From positions 1-60,192 of the forward strand of contig NZ_JACSYA010000035.1 in NCBI RefSeq assembly GCF_029870285.1: a DNA stretch of 60,192 nt. Reading direction: 5' to 3'. The notes below the pieces were generated by a model, which saw only the letters and a list, made by a program, of their open reading frames with translations, ran no database searches and was not told where the DNA came from. Position 1 is the first letter of the stretch, and every line of letters begins with the position of its first letter. Of this stretch, positions 38,483 through 48,868 are shown piece by piece. A program made the translations under genes and the position numbers. This DNA is from Delftia sp. PS-11 (lineage in GTDB: Bacteria > Pseudomonadota > Gammaproteobacteria > Burkholderiales > Burkholderiaceae_C).

Positions 38483-39292
38483 TTATGCGTCGAGAGCCTT
38501 TCGCACGCCGCGCAGGAAGTCAATGGTCAGCGGAACGATCTTCTCATGGGGCTGGCCATCGAGCATTTCAATGATGCGGCTGCCGATGATCACGGCATCT
38601 GATACGCGGCCGATGGCCTGGGCCGTGGCGGCGTCGCGGATGCCGAAGCCCACCCCGACCGGGATGCTGACATGTTCGCGGATGCGCGGCAGCATGGCCT
38701 CGACAGCCGACGTATCGAGTGCGCCCGAGCCGGTCACGCCCTTGAGCGAGACATAGTAGACATAGCCGCTGGCCACGCGTGCCACCTGCTGCATGCGCTC
38801 GGCGGTGGACGTGGGGGCCAGCAGGAAGATCAGATCCATGTCGCGCGCGCGCAGTTGGGCGGCGAACTGCTCGCATTCCTCGGGCGGATAGTCCACGATG
38901 AGCAGCCCATCCACGCCCGCCTGCGCCGCATCATCGACGAAGCGGTCCTGACCATGCACCTGGTCATAGCGTTCCACGGGGTTGGCATAGCCCATCAGCA
39001 CCACGGGGGTGGTCTGATTTTTCTGGCGGAACTCGCGCACATAGGCCAGCACCTGCGGCAGGCCCACGCCATTGGCGATGGCACGGTCGCCTGCCCTCTG
39101 GATGGTGGGGCCGTCAGCCATGGGGTCCGAGAAGGGGATGCCCAGCTCGATCACGTCGGCGCCTGCCTCGACCATGCCGTGCATCAGTGCGGGCGTGATG
39201 GCCGCGAACGGAAAGCCCGCAGTGATGTAGGGAATCAGGGCCTTGCGGCCTTCCTGGCGCAGCTTGTCGAATGTGGTGGTGATGCGGCTCAT
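38483..39292 (-). CDS. trpA: Tryptophan synthase alpha chain
   Basis: TrpA releases indole from indole-3-glycerol phosphate and passes it to TrpB. The 269-aa barrel has catalytic E49 ([11 protein letters not shown]) and D60. The phosphate-binding end [12 protein letters not shown] and SRIIEML are intact. The ATG at 39292 overlaps the trpB stop as ATGA. Confidence 0.97.
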   Translation of the reverse strand: MSRITTTFDKLRQEGRKALIPYITAGFPFAAITPALMHGMVEAGADVIELGIPFSDPMADGPTIQRAGDRAIANGVGLPQVLAYVREFRQKNQTTPVVLMGYANPVERYDQVHGQDRFVDDAAQAGVDGLLIVDYPPEECEQFAAQLRARDMDLIFLLAPTSTAERMQQVARVASGYVYYVSLKGVTGSGALDTSAVEAMLPRIREHVSIPVGVGFGIRDAATAQAIGRVSDAVIIGSRIIEMLDGQPHEKIVPLTIDFLRGVRKALDA

Positions 39293-40545
39293 TGGGCGGC
39301 TCCTCCCTTGACCGTATAGCCCCGCATGGAGGGGCGGTCGTAGTAATCGGCGCCAGACAGGTCGGCCACGGTGCCGATGTCCTTGTCGCCACGGCCAGAG
39401 AGGTTGACGAGAATGGACTGGTCTGCGCGCATGGTCTTGGCCAGCTTCATGGCATAGGCCACTGCGTGGCTGGATTCGAGCGCAGGAATGATGCCTTCGA
39501 TGCGGCACAGATAGTGGAAGGCGTCCAGCGCCTCCTTGTCCGTGATACCCACGTACTGGGCACGGCCCAGTTCCTGCAGCCATGCATGCTCGGGACCCAC
39601 GCCCGGATAGTCCAGGCCGGCGCTGATGCTGTGGGTTTCGGTGATCTGGCCGTTGTCGTCCTGCAGGATGAAAGTGCGGTTGCCATGCAGCACGCCTGCG
39701 CTGCCACGCTGCAGCGATGCCGAGTGCCGGCCGCTGTCCAGGCCTTCGCCTGCCGCTTCCACGCCGATCAGGCGTGTATTTTCAAACGGGATATAGGGGT
39801 GGAAGATGCCCATGGCATTGCTGCCTCCGCCCACGCAGGCGATCACGGCATCGGGCTGGCGCTCAGCGCCCAGGAACTCGGGCATCTGCTGCAGGCACTC
39901 CTCGCCGATCACTTTCTGGAAGTCGCGGACCATGGCCGGGTAGGGGTGGGGGCCTGCCACGGTGCCGATGATGTAGAAAGTGTTGTCCACGTTGGCGACC
40001 CAGTCGCGCATGGCCTCGTTGAGCGCGTCCTTGAGCGTGCGGCTGCCCGATTCCACGGGCACCACGGTGGCGCCCAGCAGCTTCATGCGGAACACATTGG
40101 GGCTCTGGCGCTTCACATCCTCGGCGCCCATGTAGACGATGCATTCCAGGCCATAGCGCGCGCAGATGGTGGCCGTGGCCACGCCGTGCTGGCCGGCGCC
40201 GGTCTCGGCAATGATGCGCGGCTTGCCCATGCGCCTGGCGAGCATGGCCTGGCCGATCACGTTGTTGATTTTGTGCGCACCGGTGTGGTTCAGGTCCTCG
40301 CGCTTGAGGTAGATCTGCGCGCCGCCCATCTCGCGCGACATGCGTGCCGCATGGTAGACAGGCGAGGGACGGCCGACGAAGTGCGCCAGTTCCGACTGGA
40401 ATTCGGCAATGAACTCAGGGTCGTTCTGGTACTTGGCGTAAGCCTGGCGCAGTTCGGTCAGCGCATGGGTCAGGGTTTCGCTGGCAAAGCTGCCGCCGTA
40501 GCGGCCGAAATGGCCGGATGCGTCAGGGTACTGGTATTCAAACAT
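39289..40545 (-). CDS. trpB: Tryptophan synthase beta chain
   Basis: TrpB joins indole and serine using pyridoxal phosphate, which PdxJ in this window helps supply. The 418-aa protein has the PLP lysine K92 in HTGAHKINN and the glycine-rich phosphate loop VGGGSNAMG. It overlaps trpF upstream by eight bases and trpA downstream by four, so the three are translated as a unit. Confidence 0.97.
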   Translation of the reverse strand: MFEYQYPDASGHFGRYGGSFASETLTHALTELRQAYAKYQNDPEFIAEFQSELAHFVGRPSPVYHAARMSREMGGAQIYLKREDLNHTGAHKINNVIGQAMLARRMGKPRIIAETGAGQHGVATATICARYGLECIVYMGAEDVKRQSPNVFRMKLLGATVVPVESGSRTLKDALNEAMRDWVANVDNTFYIIGTVAGPHPYPAMVRDFQKVIGEECLQQMPEFLGAERQPDAVIACVGGGSNAMGIFHPYIPFENTRLIGVEAAGEGLDSGRHSASLQRGSAGVLHGNRTFILQDDNGQITETHSISAGLDYPGVGPEHAWLQELGRAQYVGITDKEALDAFHYLCRIEGIIPALESSHAVAYAMKLAKTMRADQSILVNLSGRGDKDIGTVADLSGADYYDRPSMRGYTVKGGAAQ

Positions 40546-41293
40546 GGCTTATCTGCAAAAGTGGGTCATCTGCCGCGCGCACGGCGGCGACGAAACGGTG
40601 GATCTTGCCGGCGTCCTTGATGCCCTTCATGGGCTTTCCATCGGGCCCGTCTGCCTCGACGCCGGAACTCACATCAACGGCCAGCGAGAGTCCCCGCGGG
40701 CGCACTTGCAAGATGCCATCGGTCACGTTTGCAGGCGTGAGTCCACCAGACAAAACGAGGTGACAGGCGACGTTTGGTGGAAGCAGTGACCAATTGAATG
40801 CTTTTCCGCCACCGCCATAGCCATCGACATGGGCGTCGAGCAGTATGGCCTGGGCTTTTGAATATTGCTGTGCGTATTCTACGAGGTCAAAGCGTGCGGC
40901 ATCAGGGCCCAGGGGAATACGCGCAGCACGCACAAAAGGACGGGCACCTGCGGCTGTCGCTGCCAGGCAGTCCTCAGGGGATTCGTCGCCATGGAACTGC
41001 ACGCAGGCCCCCTGTATGGCCGCGCAGGCGGCCTGCACGTTGGCTGCGCTTTCATTGACGAACAGCAGCACGGGCGTCACGAAAGGGGGCAGGCGCCGTG
41101 CCAGCTCGGCGGCACGCTGCACTGTCACGGCGCGCGGACTGGGGGCGTAGAGCACAAAGCCTACGGCATCGGCGCCTGCGGCCACAGCCGCATCCACATC
41201 CTGCTCGCGCGTGAGGCCGCAGATCTTGATCCGCGTGCGCTGCGCGGGCAGGGGCGTGCGGGGGGCGCAATGGGCGATGGCTTGTTCGTTCAT
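40538..41293 (-). CDS. trpF: Phosphoribosylanthranilate isomerase
   Basis: TrpF isomerises phosphoribosylanthranilate in tryptophan synthesis. The 251-aa product has catalytic C25 (IKICGLTR) and an Asp in [18 protein letters not shown], with the [10 protein letters not shown] phosphate site. The ATG at 41293 overlaps the truA stop as ATGA; an in-frame ATG at 41302 would add three residues. It has about 20 extra N-terminal residues and an extra C-terminal tail relative to a minimal TrpF. Confidence 0.96.
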   Translation of the reverse strand: MNEQAIAHCAPRTPLPAQRTRIKICGLTREQDVDAAVAAGADAVGFVLYAPSPRAVTVQRAAELARRLPPFVTPVLLFVNESAANVQAACAAIQGACVQFHGDESPEDCLAATAAGARPFVRAARIPLGPDAARFDLVEYAQQYSKAQAILLDAHVDGYGGGGKAFNWSLLPPNVACHLVLSGGLTPANVTDGILQVRPRGLSLAVDVSSGVEADGPDGKPMKGIKDAGKIHRFVAAVRAADDPLLQISHV

Positions 41294-42138
41294 GGAAGCC
41301 AATCATAGGCCGGACTGCGCGAAGGCAGGCCCCATGCCGCATCGTAGACCGGTCCCTGAAAGTACAGGCCGTCCGGCGAAAACGTGGGGGCTGCCGCATC
41401 GCGCGAGCGTGCATCCAGCACCTGCTGCATCCATTGCGGCGCGTGCAGGCCCTGGCCGATGGCGATCAGGCAGCCCATGATGTTGCGCACCATGTGATGC
41501 AGGAAAGCACTGCCCTCGAATTCGAAGCGCCAGTAGCAGCATTCCATGGGTGCCTCTCCCGGGCGCATGGCGCTGGCTGCCGCCGCCTTGGCGCCGTCGC
41601 CAGCCATGCGGCGCGTGATCTCGATGCGGTGCAGTGTCTTGACGGGTGACTTGGCCTGGCAGCCCGAGGCCCGGAAGGAGCTGAAGTCGTGCTCGCCCAG
41701 AAGATGCTGTGCGGCGGCGCGCATGGCATCGCCGTCCAGGGCGTGGAACACCCAGCCTACACGCCCCGCCTCGACGCTGGGGCGCACGGGCGACTGCAGC
41801 AGCACATAGGCATAGCGTCTTGCCGTGGCACAGGCCCGGGAGTGAAAGGCTTGCGGCACGGGCTGTGCCCATTGCACGGCAATGTCTGGCGGCAGGAAGG
41901 TGTTGGTTCCACGCACCCAGGAAAATGGCGCCCTGTCCAGTGGGGTGTCGAAGTGCACGACCTGCATGAGGCCATGGACGCCAGCATCGGTGCGGCCTGC
42001 GCAGATGGTGGCAATCTCCTGCGCTGCAAACCGGCCCAGCGCTGCTTCGAGGTGGTCTTGCACGGTATTGCCGGATGGCTGGCTTTGCCAGCCGTTGTAG
42101 CGCTGGCCGTTGTAGGCGACGCCGAGGGCTACGCGCAT
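41290..42138 (-). CDS. truA: tRNA pseudouridine(38-40) synthase TruA
   Basis: TruA forms pseudouridine at positions 38-40 of the tRNA anticodon arm. The 282-aa protein has the nucleophile D51 in [11 protein letters not shown] and the later [11 protein letters not shown] motif. It is translationally coupled to trpF. TruA modification affects decoding and, in enterics, attenuation of amino-acid operons such as his. That link is interesting next to the putative asd attenuator, but it is inference. Confidence 0.96.
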   Translation of the reverse strand: MRVALGVAYNGQRYNGWQSQPSGNTVQDHLEAALGRFAAQEIATICAGRTDAGVHGLMQVVHFDTPLDRAPFSWVRGTNTFLPPDIAVQWAQPVPQAFHSRACATARRYAYVLLQSPVRPSVEAGRVGWVFHALDGDAMRAAAQHLLGEHDFSSFRASGCQAKSPVKTLHRIEITRRMAGDGAKAAAASAMRPGEAPMECCYWRFEFEGSAFLHHMVRNIMGCLIAIGQGLHAPQWMQQVLDARSRDAAAPTFSPDGLYFQGPVYDAAWGLPSRSPAYDWLP

Positions 42139-42219
42139 GTCAGGCCCTCCGGCATGGAGTTGGTGTGTATCAAGTCTCGTTGATCCGTTGCGCGGGGCAC
42201 ATGGCCCCTGAAATGGAAA

Positions 42220-42260
42220 CCGGCGCCTCCTGGCCCTGCAATGCCTGGGAGCGCCGGTCG
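42220..42260. terminator. Hairpin between fimV and truA
   Basis: ACCGGCGC pairs with GCGCCGGT with an inner CTCC/GGGAG helix. A clear U tract is missing on the minus strand (GGTTTCC), so termination may be partial. Confidence 0.45.
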
Positions 42261-42313
42261 TGCCGCTGCCCTGGGGATGGGCAGCGCAGTGGGCAGTCGG
42301 GCTGCCCGGGCGG

Positions 42314-45190
42314 TCATTCTATTTCGGCAAGCAGGCGCTGAGCCTGGGCCTTGAGGTCGCCGTGGGCCTCTGCAATCACTTCCTCGATCAGCGTGCGGGC
42401 ACCGTCGCTGTCGCCAATGGCATTGAACTCCTGCGCCAGTGCCAGCTTGGTGGCCAGGGGATCTTCCGGGGCGGATGGCGCAGTCGTATTGGCTGCCGAT
42501 TGTCCGCCATCGCCCAGATCCAGGGAAAGCTCTCCCAGATCGAACTCCAGCGACTCCAGTGGCTCGGGCGCCTTCCTGGCTGCCGTCTGAGACACGTCAT
42601 CGGCTGCGGGCGATGGTGCAGCAGGCGTCAGGTCCTCTGGGGTGAATTCGAGCGCGTCCAGCGACATCGGCTCCGTCGGCGCGTAGCTGCGATTGCTCAA
42701 CGCCTGTGCCAGCGAGGTCGATGCGCCTGTCAGGCCGCTTGCCATGGCGGGAGCCGCTGGCGACGGTGCATCAAAGTCCAGCGCATCCAGGGTCAGCGGT
42801 TCGGGCGGTGCCACCGTTGGCGGGGCCACCACAGGCGGGGCCACCGTTGGCGGTGCTTCCTCCAGGGAGGGTGCAGCCGCTTCGGGCATGCTGACTTCGG
42901 GCAGCGTCAGTTCGGCAAGTGGTGCCTGCTCAGTAGGCTGAGGCGAGATGTCATCCAGCCAGGCCGTGGGCTCGATTCTTTCGCTGGCCGCTGCCGGCTG
43001 GGTGGCGGCAGGTTCGGTCGGCTGGCTGCTCAGTGTGGGTTCGAGCGCGGCGAAGTCCTGCTCGCTGGGCTGTGGTACGGACGGCACCGGGAGCGGTTCC
43101 TCAGGCAGGAGGCTGTCTGCCAGGCCGCCAGGCAGGTCCAGATCCAGGTCAAGGTCAAGGTCAAGGTCAAGCGGGGCGGGCTGCGATGGCGTGCCTTCGC
43201 GCTGTGCCTGCTGCTCTGCCTGTGCCGCCAGAAGGCCCATGCCCAGAGCGGCTGCGCCAGCGCCTGCAGCCGCAGAGGCTGCGCCGGCAGAGCTGGCTGC
43301 AGATGCCGCAGGCATGGCTGCTGCGCCTTGTTGGTAGAGCGCGTTGCCTGGGTCGAGAATGCGGCCCTGGTCTGCCAGGCGTTGCCAGTCTGCTCCCTTG
43401 CCCTGGGTCATCCCGTGCACTGTCTGGGCCACGGCCTCGAACGCCTTGCGGTCGTTGCGCTTGGCATAGATGTCTGCCAGCTTGGTGTGCAGCGCCATGC
43501 GTGCGGGATCGGTGCGCAGCGCTTCCTTGAGGATTTCCTCTGCCTGCAGGTCTCGGCCATAGGCCAGATAGACATCGGCCTCCGCCACGGGGTCCACGTC
43601 GCCTGCGTCGAGCTGGCTGGGGGAATACTGCATGGAGGTGCCGGACAGCTGGCTGGAGGTGCCGGTGTCCACCCGCTGGCCTCCGCTGGCGCCGAAGAAC
43701 GAGTCGCCAGCGATCTGGCTTTCTCCGAAGGCGCTTTCGCTGGCTGCGGCGGCGGCACGGCGGCGCTGCATGACACGGTAGCCGCCATAGCCGAGCAGCA
43801 GTGCCAGCAAGGCTGCGCCAGCCAGCGGAATGGTCGGGTCTTCGAGCAGCGAATCGATGAAACTCGGCTCTTGCACAGGGGCAACCGGCGCCGGAGCCGG
43901 CTTGGCTGGTGCAGGAGCCGGTGCGGGGGCTGGCGCAGGAGCAGGAGCAGGAGCAGGAGCCGTAGCCGTTTCTGGGGCCGCGGCCGTGGTTGCAGCGGGC
44001 GTGGCCTCCGGGGCTGCGGGTGCGGCTGGCACTGCAACGCCGCCTGCCGGGGCTGGCGTTGCTGCACCTGCTGCCGGCGCTGCAGCAGTGCCGTCGGCTG
44101 GCTTGGTGGCCGAGGCAATCTGGCTCAGCTCGGACATGTTGCGCTGCAGCTCTGCCTGGCGTGTCGATTGCTCATCTGCCTGCTTTTGCTTGGCAAGGCG
44201 TTCTTCGGTATCCACGCCCTTGACGGCACCCTTGGACAGGGTGAGCTTGTCAGGGGCCGCCGTCGTGGGCTTGCGGTCCTCGACCTGCGTCTGGACGCTG
44301 CCCGATGCCTCTCGGTTGGCCGAAGCCACCGTGGCGGTGGGGGCGCTGCCTGCAAGCTGGCGTCGGAACTGGTTGAAGTCGCGCGATTGCGCTGCCACGA
44401 TCTGGCGGGCTTCCCTGGGAGTGGTGGCCTGGGCGGCCGCTTCGTCGGGGACGTTGATGACGGCACCCGAGCGCATGCGGTTCACGTTGCCATTGACAAA
44501 GGCCTTGGGGTTGGCCCGCAGCATGGCGACCAGCATCTGGTCCAGTGAGATGCCTGCGGGCAGGTGCGCTGCAGCAATGCGGCCTGCCGTATCGCCCGGT
44601 TTGACGCGCACCTCGGAGGCGGCGCCATCCGCAGGGGCGCGCTCACGCGCTGGCGCGGCAGGGCTGCGTGGCGCGGCCGCTTGTGCCGGTGCTGCAGCGA
44701 CTGGCGCTGCTGCGCGGCGTGCCGGGGCCGGCGCGGCAGCCGGCACTTGGGCCGCCGCCGTGACGGAAGGTGCGGGGCGCTGCTGGGACGGCGGGTCCAG
44801 CAGCAGGGTGTAGTTGCGCTGCAGGTTGCCCGAGGACCAGCTGGCATCGATCACCAGATCGACGAAAGGCTCATTGATGGGCTGGGTGCTGGTCAGGCGC
44901 AGCACGGCCGTGCCGTCTGCACGCCGCTGCACGCTGATGCGGACCTGGCTGGCCGTTGCCGTGTATTCCAGGCCCTGGGCGCGGAAGACGCCCGGCGATC
45001 CGACCACCGCCTTGAGGCTGTCAGCCTCGGCGGCGCTGAGCTGTGGAATCTCCACTTCAGCGCGCAAGGGCTCTCCCAGTGCCGACTGCACATTCAGCCG
45101 TCCCAGTGCCAGGGCCCACGCGTCAGAGGTCGTCAGACTGGCAGAGACAAAGGCCGCGGCGGCCAGCGCAGAGAGTTTCCAGCGGTGCAT
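42314..45190 (-). CDS. fimV: FimV/HubP-type LysM polar membrane protein
   Basis: FimV proteins organise the cell pole, type IV pili, chemosensory systems and cAMP signalling in pseudomonads. The 958-aa protein has a signal peptide (to about 28, DAWA-LALG), a conserved periplasmic domain ([20 protein letters not shown]), a LysM motif at about 195-250, long Ala/Pro-rich linkers, a membrane helix near 455-475 ([18 protein letters not shown]) and an acidic cytoplasmic part with a TPR-like segment. The C-terminus ([20 protein letters not shown]) is the conserved FimV helix. A six-unit (DL) repeat and Pro-Ala repeats are encoded. Position between asd and truA is standard. Confidence 0.92.
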   Translation of the reverse strand: MHRWKLSALAAAAFVSASLTTSDAWALALGRLNVQSALGEPLRAEVEIPQLSAAEADSLKAVVGSPGVFRAQGLEYTATASQVRISVQRRADGTAVLRLTSTQPINEPFVDLVIDASWSSGNLQRNYTLLLDPPSQQRPAPSVTAAAQVPAAAPAPARRAAAPVAAAPAQAAAPRSPAAPARERAPADGAASEVRVKPGDTAGRIAAAHLPAGISLDQMLVAMLRANPKAFVNGNVNRMRSGAVINVPDEAAAQATTPREARQIVAAQSRDFNQFRRQLAGSAPTATVASANREASGSVQTQVEDRKPTTAAPDKLTLSKGAVKGVDTEERLAKQKQADEQSTRQAELQRNMSELSQIASATKPADGTAAAPAAGAATPAPAGGVAVPAAPAAPEATPAATTAAAPETATAPAPAPAPAPAPAPAPAPAKPAPAPVAPVQEPSFIDSLLEDPTIPLAGAALLALLLGYGGYRVMQRRRAAAAASESAFGESQIAGDSFFGASGGQRVDTGTSSQLSGTSMQYSPSQLDAGDVDPVAEADVYLAYGRDLQAEEILKEALRTDPARMALHTKLADIYAKRNDRKAFEAVAQTVHGMTQGKGADWQRLADQGRILDPGNALYQQGAAAMPAASAASSAGAASAAAGAGAAALGMGLLAAQAEQQAQREGTPSQPAPLDLDLDLDLDLDLPGGLADSLLPEEPLPVPSVPQPSEQDFAALEPTLSSQPTEPAATQPAAASERIEPTAWLDDISPQPTEQAPLAELTLPEVSMPEAAAPSLEEAPPTVAPPVVAPPTVAPPEPLTLDALDFDAPSPAAPAMASGLTGASTSLAQALSNRSYAPTEPMSLDALEFTPEDLTPAAPSPAADDVSQTAARKAPEPLESLEFDLGELSLDLGDGGQSAANTTAPSAPEDPLATKLALAQEFNAIGDSDGARTLIEEVIAEAHGDLKAQAQRLLAEIE
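43136..43171. repeat. 6-bp tandem repeat in fimV
   Basis: Six consecutive hexamers (gtccag, atccag, then four gtcaag) encode (Asp-Leu)6 in the acidic cytoplasmic domain of FimV. The array is in frame, so copy changes would alter length without frameshift. Confidence 0.85.
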
Positions 45191-45237
45191 AAGGCGTCAA
45201 ACCTGTTGGTGTGCAGCATGGCAGGCGTTATGTCTTA

Positions 45238-45267
45238 TATGTATCTGCCCGCGCGTGCGCATGTCAA
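45238..45267 (-). promoter_or_regulatory. Candidate sigma-70 promoter of fimV
   Basis: On the minus strand a perfect TTGACA (45267-45262) is followed after 18 bases by TACATA (45243-45238). This predicts a start about 40 nt before the fimV ATG. Confidence 0.6.
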
Positions 45268-45438
45268 TGAAATGAAGTGATGAATGAACCGGTCATGGAT
45301 GGCGCATGCCTCCATTTGCCAGGACGCTTGGGTCGCATTGTCAGCGACACGCTTGAACAGCATGCGATTGCAGCGCCGCCCGGTTCCATGTCTGTTGTCC
45401 AATGGCAACGATGGGAAACACAATGTATCTTCCATGTT

Positions 45439-45456
45439 TGTAGGTAACGACCTACA
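45439..45456. promoter_or_regulatory. 18-bp inverted repeat, possible operator
   Basis: TGTAGGT-AACG-ACCTACA is a perfect 7+4+7 inverted repeat about 250 bp upstream of fimV. It has no U tract, so it is more operator-like than terminator-like. The binding protein is unknown. Confidence 0.4.
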
Positions 45457-45510
45457 GAGCATGACAGCATCCATGCCGGCATTTTGCCTAAATACCTGGG
45501 GCTTAAAGCG

Positions 45511-45547
45511 AAAAAAGCGCCATGTCCTGTGCAGGGCATGGCGCTTT
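45511..45547 (-). terminator. Rho-independent terminator of asd
   Basis: AAAGCGCCATG (45514-45524) pairs with CATGGCGCTTT (45537-45547), extended by CCT/AGG. On the minus strand it ends in TTTTTT, shortly after the asd stop. Confidence 0.9.
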
Positions 45548-45568
45548 GCAGCCGGTGGCTTTGCCGTA

Positions 45569-46681
45569 TCAGGCAGCCAGCAGGATGCGCAGCATGCGGC
45601 GCAGCGGCTCGGCGGCCCCCCACAGCAGCTGGTCACCGATCACGAAAGCGGACAGATACTCGGGGCCCATGTTGAGCTTGCGCACGCGGCCCACGCCGAC
45701 TTCCAGGCCGCCAGTGATGGCTGCAGGTGTCAGTTCCTTGACGGTGATCGCGCGGTCGTTGGGGACCCACTTCACCCAGGGATTGCCGGACTTGATGATG
45801 GCTTCGATCTCGGTAAGGGGCAGATCCTTCTTGAGCTTGAGGGTCAGCGCCAGGCTGTGGCAGCGCATGGCGCCGATGCGCACGCACAGGCCATCGACAG
45901 GGATGGTCTGCTCAGTGCCCAGGATCTTGTTGACCTCGGCCTGGCCCTTCCACTCTTCCTTGGACTGGCCGTTGTCCAGCTGTGCGTCGATCCAGGGGAT
46001 CAGGCCACCGGCCAGCGGTGCGCCGAAGAACTCGGTGGGCACATCGGTACGGATGGTCTGGGCGACCTTGCGGTCGATCTCCAGGATGGCGGAGGCGGGT
46101 GTTGCCAGTTCGTCGGCCACGGCAGCGTGCACCACGCCCATGCCCTTGAGCAGTTCGCGCATGTGGTTGGCGCCACCGCCCGATGCGGCCTGGTAGGTCA
46201 TGGAGCTGACCCACTCCACGAGGCCTGCCTTGAACAGGCCGCCCAGGCCCATCAGCAGGATGGAGTTGGTGCAGTTGCCGCCGATCCAGTTCTTGCCGCC
46301 TGCGGCCAGCTTGGACTGGATCAGGCCTTCATTGACGGGGTCCAGCACGATGACGGCATCGCTCTCCATGCGCAGCGAGGAGGCTGCATCGATCCAGTGG
46401 CCGTTCCAGCCCGAGGCGCGCAGCTGGGGAAAGACTTCCTTGGTGTAGTCGCCGCCCTGGCAGGTGATGATGATGTCGCACTTGGCCAGTTCGGCGATGT
46501 CGTTGGCGTTGCGCAGTTCGGTGTGGGTCTTGGCCATGGCCGGGGCCTTGCCACCCGCGTTGGAGGTGGAGAAGAACACCGGCTCGATCAGGTCGAAGTC
46601 GCCTTCGGCCTGCATGCGATCCATCAAGACGGAGCCGACCATGCCGCGCCAGCCGACCAGACCTACCAATTGCTTGCTCAT
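45569..46681 (-). CDS. asd: Aspartate-semialdehyde dehydrogenase
   Basis: Asd reduces aspartyl phosphate to aspartate semialdehyde, the branch-point to lysine, diaminopimelate, methionine, threonine and isoleucine. The 370-aa protein has the N-terminal [17 protein letters not shown] site, catalytic C137 in GGNCTNS and a later catalytic His in [11 protein letters not shown]. It is the E. coli-like long form. AAAGGG precedes the ATG. Upstream lies a short Thr/Ile-rich reading frame and hairpin (46731-46900) that may control it by attenuation. A terminator isolates it from fimV. Confidence 0.97.
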   Translation of the reverse strand: MSKQLVGLVGWRGMVGSVLMDRMQAEGDFDLIEPVFFSTSNAGGKAPAMAKTHTELRNANDIAELAKCDIIITCQGGDYTKEVFPQLRASGWNGHWIDAASSLRMESDAVIVLDPVNEGLIQSKLAAGGKNWIGGNCTNSILLMGLGGLFKAGLVEWVSSMTYQAASGGGANHMRELLKGMGVVHAAVADELATPASAILEIDRKVAQTIRTDVPTEFFGAPLAGGLIPWIDAQLDNGQSKEEWKGQAEVNKILGTEQTIPVDGLCVRIGAMRCHSLALTLKLKKDLPLTEIEAIIKSGNPWVKWVPNDRAITVKELTPAAITGGLEVGVGRVRKLNMGPEYLSAFVIGDQLLWGAAEPLRRMLRILLAA

Positions 46682-46730
46682 TTGAAACGCCCTTTCAGTG
46701 TGAAAACAGTGCTCGATCAGACTGTTGTCG

Positions 46731-46772
46731 CCCGGCTCGTCTGGGCCAGGTGAGGGCGCACGACGAACCGGG
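46731..46772 (-). promoter_or_regulatory. Hairpin after the asd leader frame, putative attenuator element
   Basis: On the minus-strand RNA CCCGGUUCGUC (from 46772) can pair with GACGAGCCGGG (to 46731) in an 11-bp stem with one G-U pair and a 20-nt loop. On the plus strand the same pair would be a C-A mismatch, which favours a minus-strand RNA. No U tract follows directly. A weaker 6-bp AACAGT/ACTGTT hairpin ending in TTTT lies at about 46704-46726. The exact terminator/antiterminator pairing is unresolved. Confidence 0.5.
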
Positions 46773-46777
46773 CTGGG

Positions 46778-46888
46778 TCAGCCTTTGATCGTCGTAATAA
46801 TGGTTGCGGATGCGATTGCGCGCGCGTCCACACCGGCCAGGGCGGCGGGTGCGATGTTCAGCAGAGGGAATGGGCGTGCGGCAAACAT
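46778..46888 (-). CDS. Putative Thr/Ile leader peptide of asd
   Basis: A 36-codon frame (40 codons if the ATG at 46900 is used) precedes asd by about 96 nt. It starts MFAARPFPLL and ends ASATIITTIKG. The codons ACC ATT ATT ACG ACG ATC give three Thr and three Ile in a row, four residues before the end region. A -10-like TAGAAT at 46899-46904 lies about 11 bases before the ATG at 46888, so the RNA would have a very short 5' end. Thr/Ile codon runs are the hallmark of the E. coli thr leader peptide, and asd feeds threonine and isoleucine. This is a strong analogy, not proof. A role other than attenuation cannot be excluded. Confidence 0.65.
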   Translation of the reverse strand: MFAARPFPLLNIAPAALAGVDARAIASATIITTIKG

Positions 46889-46898
46889 AAGAGCAGCC

Positions 46899-46904
46899 AT
46901 TCTA
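46899..46904 (-). promoter_or_regulatory. Candidate -10 element of the asd transcript
   Basis: TAGAAT on the minus strand lies 11 bases upstream of the leader ATG at 46888 and overlaps the alternative ATG at 46900. No good -35 box is at the usual distance. Confidence 0.45.
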
Positions 46905-46986
46905 GCCAATAAGCTGGGCAATGGCTCTGCTGTTTTGATGATTATCTTCGTCGAAACGACGAAAAATGAATACTATTTTTGACGTT

Positions 46987-47014
46987 TCGCCATGCGGGCG
47001 GCCCCGCATGGCGA
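46987..47014. other. Inverted repeat after leuB
   Basis: CGCCATGCGGG and CCGCATGGCG form a GC-rich hairpin just downstream of the leuB stop. On the minus strand no U tract follows (GGCGAAACG), so it may be a processing or Rho-dependent end. Confidence 0.45.
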
Positions 47015-47024
47015 CGGTTCAGGA

Positions 47025-48095
47025 TCAGGCCAGGGCCTGGACCACGGCGTCACCCATTTCGCGCGTGGACACCTTGGTCGTGCCTTCGCTGTAGATGTCG
47101 GGTGTGCGCAGGCCCTGTGCCAGTACCTGCTGCACAGCGGTCTCGATGCGCTGGGCGGCCGCTTCCTGGTTCAGGGAGAAGCGCAGCATCATCGCGGCCG
47201 ACAGGATGGTGGCCAGCGGATTGGCGATGCCCTTGCCCGCGATGTCGGGCGCCGAGCCATGGCTGGGCTCGTACAGGCCCTGGCCCTTGGCGTTGAGCGA
47301 GGCAGAGGGCAGCATGCCGATGGAGCCGGTCAGCATCGAAGCCTCATCCGAGAGGATGTCGCCAAACATGTTGCCCGTGACCACCACGTCGAAACGCTTG
47401 GGCTCCTTGACCAGCTGCATGGCGGCGTTGTCCACGTACATGTGGTCCAGTTGCACGTCGGGGTACTGCTTGCCCACCTCGGTGACCACATCTTTCCAGA
47501 ACTGGAAAGTCTCCAGCACGTTGGCCTTGTCCACGCTGGTCACGCGCTTGCTGCGCTTTTGCGCAGCCTGAAATGCCACGTGGGCGATGCGTTCGATCTC
47601 GGGCTTGGAATAGCGCATCGTGTCGAAGGCTTCCTCGGCGCCGGGGAAATGGCCGTCGGTGGCCACACGGCGGCCGCGCGGCTGGCCGAAGTAGATGTCA
47701 CCGGTCAGTTCACGGATGATGAGGATGTCCAGGCCGGCGACCAGCTCGGGCTTGAGGCTGGAGGCGTGGGTCAGTTCCTTGTAGCAGATGGCCGGGCGGA
47801 AATTGGCGAACAGGCCCATGTGCTTGCGCAGGCCCAGAATGGCCTGCTCGGGGCGCAGCGGACGGTCCAGCGTGTCGTACTTCCAGTCGCCGACGGCGCC
47901 GAACAGCACGGCGTCGGATTCCATGGCCAGCTTGAGCGTGGACTCGGGCAGCGGGTGGCCTGCGGCTTCGTAGGCGGCGCCGCCCACGGGGGCGGTCTGC
48001 ATGTCGAAATCCAGGCCCAGCACGCCCAGCACCTTCACGGCTTCCGCAACGATTTCGGGGCCGATGCCATCACCGGGCAAGACTGCGATTTTCAT
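47025..48095 (-). CDS. leuB: 3-isopropylmalate dehydrogenase
   Basis: LeuB oxidises 3-isopropylmalate in leucine synthesis. The 356-aa protein starts [16 protein letters not shown] and has the substrate/metal region [14 protein letters not shown], then [18 protein letters not shown] and the cofactor site [15 protein letters not shown]. It is the last gene of the leuC-leuD-leuB group on this strand. LeuB lies 96 bp after leuD. Confidence 0.97.
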   Translation of the reverse strand: MKIAVLPGDGIGPEIVAEAVKVLGVLGLDFDMQTAPVGGAAYEAAGHPLPESTLKLAMESDAVLFGAVGDWKYDTLDRPLRPEQAILGLRKHMGLFANFRPAICYKELTHASSLKPELVAGLDILIIRELTGDIYFGQPRGRRVATDGHFPGAEEAFDTMRYSKPEIERIAHVAFQAAQKRSKRVTSVDKANVLETFQFWKDVVTEVGKQYPDVQLDHMYVDNAAMQLVKEPKRFDVVVTGNMFGDILSDEASMLTGSIGMLPSASLNAKGQGLYEPSHGSAPDIAGKGIANPLATILSAAMMLRFSLNQEAAAQRIETAVQQVLAQGLRTPDIYSEGTTKVSTREMGDAVVQALA

Positions 48096-48191
48096 GGTGT
48101 TCCTTTGATAGACAGTTCGGATGGATGAAGGCCGCCGGCAGCTGGGATGGCAGCGCCTGCGGCCTGAGAATGAAGAAAGGGGATGAACCGG

Positions 48192-48848
48192 TCAGCGCTG
48201 CTGCACGAGGGTGTGGGCCAGCCAGGGCTTGGTGGCCATGCGCTCGGCCTCATAGGCGCGGATCTTGTCGGCATGGCGCAGCGTCAGGCCGATGTCGTCA
48301 AAGCCGTTGAGCAGGCAGTATTTGCGGAAGGCGATCACATCGAACGGGATCTCTTCGCCCTGGGGGCGCACGATCACCTGGCGCTCCAGATCGATGGTCA
48401 GCTCGTAGCCGGGGAAGGCCGCGACCTCGTTGAACAGCATGTCCATCGTCGCCTCGGGCAGCACGATGGGCAGCAGGCCGTTCTTGAAGCAGTTGTTGAA
48501 AAAGATGTCAGCAAAGCTGGGGGCCAGGATGGCGCGAAAGCCATACTGGTCCAGCGCCCAGGGCGCGTGCTCGCGGCTGGAGCCGCAGCCGAAGTTGCGG
48601 CGCGCCAGCAGGATGGATGCGCCCGCGTAGCGCGGCTGGTTGAGCACGAAATCGGGGTTGGGCTTGCGCGAGGCGGGGTCCTGGCCTGGTTCGCCATGGT
48701 CCAGGTAGCGCCATTCGTCGAACAGGTTCACGCCGAAGCCGGTCTTCTTGATCGACTTGAGGAACTGCTTGGGAATGATGGCGTCGGTGTCGACGTTTTC
48801 GCGGTCCATGGGGGCAACGAGGCCCTTGTGCACGGTGAATTTTTGCAT
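48192..48848 (-). CDS. leuD: 3-isopropylmalate dehydratase small subunit
   Basis: LeuD pairs with LeuC to isomerise 2- to 3-isopropylmalate. The 218-aa protein has the typical [11 protein letters not shown] and [15 protein letters not shown] motifs. The ATG at 48848 (MQKFTVHKG) is chosen; an in-frame TTG at 48872 would start next to the upstream lipoprotein stop. A small entericidin gene separates it from leuC. Confidence 0.96.
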   Translation of the reverse strand: MQKFTVHKGLVAPMDRENVDTDAIIPKQFLKSIKKTGFGVNLFDEWRYLDHGEPGQDPASRKPNPDFVLNQPRYAGASILLARRNFGCGSSREHAPWALDQYGFRAILAPSFADIFFNNCFKNGLLPIVLPEATMDMLFNEVAAFPGYELTIDLERQVIVRPQGEEIPFDVIAFRKYCLLNGFDDIGLTLRHADKIRAYEAERMATKPWLAHTLVQQR

Positions 48849-48868
48849 GGCTGGTTGGAATTCAGGGT

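Larger units (their letters stand above)
45191..45568. promoter_or_regulatory. fimV upstream region
   Basis: This 378-bp gap holds the fimV promoter (45238-45267), an 18-bp perfect inverted repeat (45439-45456) and the asd terminator (45511-45547). Open frames here do not look like proteins. Confidence 0.6.

Noticed and set aside
45235..45636. Open frames on both strands in the fimV-asd gap
   Set aside because: They cross the asd terminator and have no recognisable sequence. The region is better explained by promoter, dyad and terminator.
46725..46982. An 85-codon plus-strand frame upstream of asd
   Set aside because: It has no protein-like character and is the complement of the more convincing Thr/Ile leader frame.
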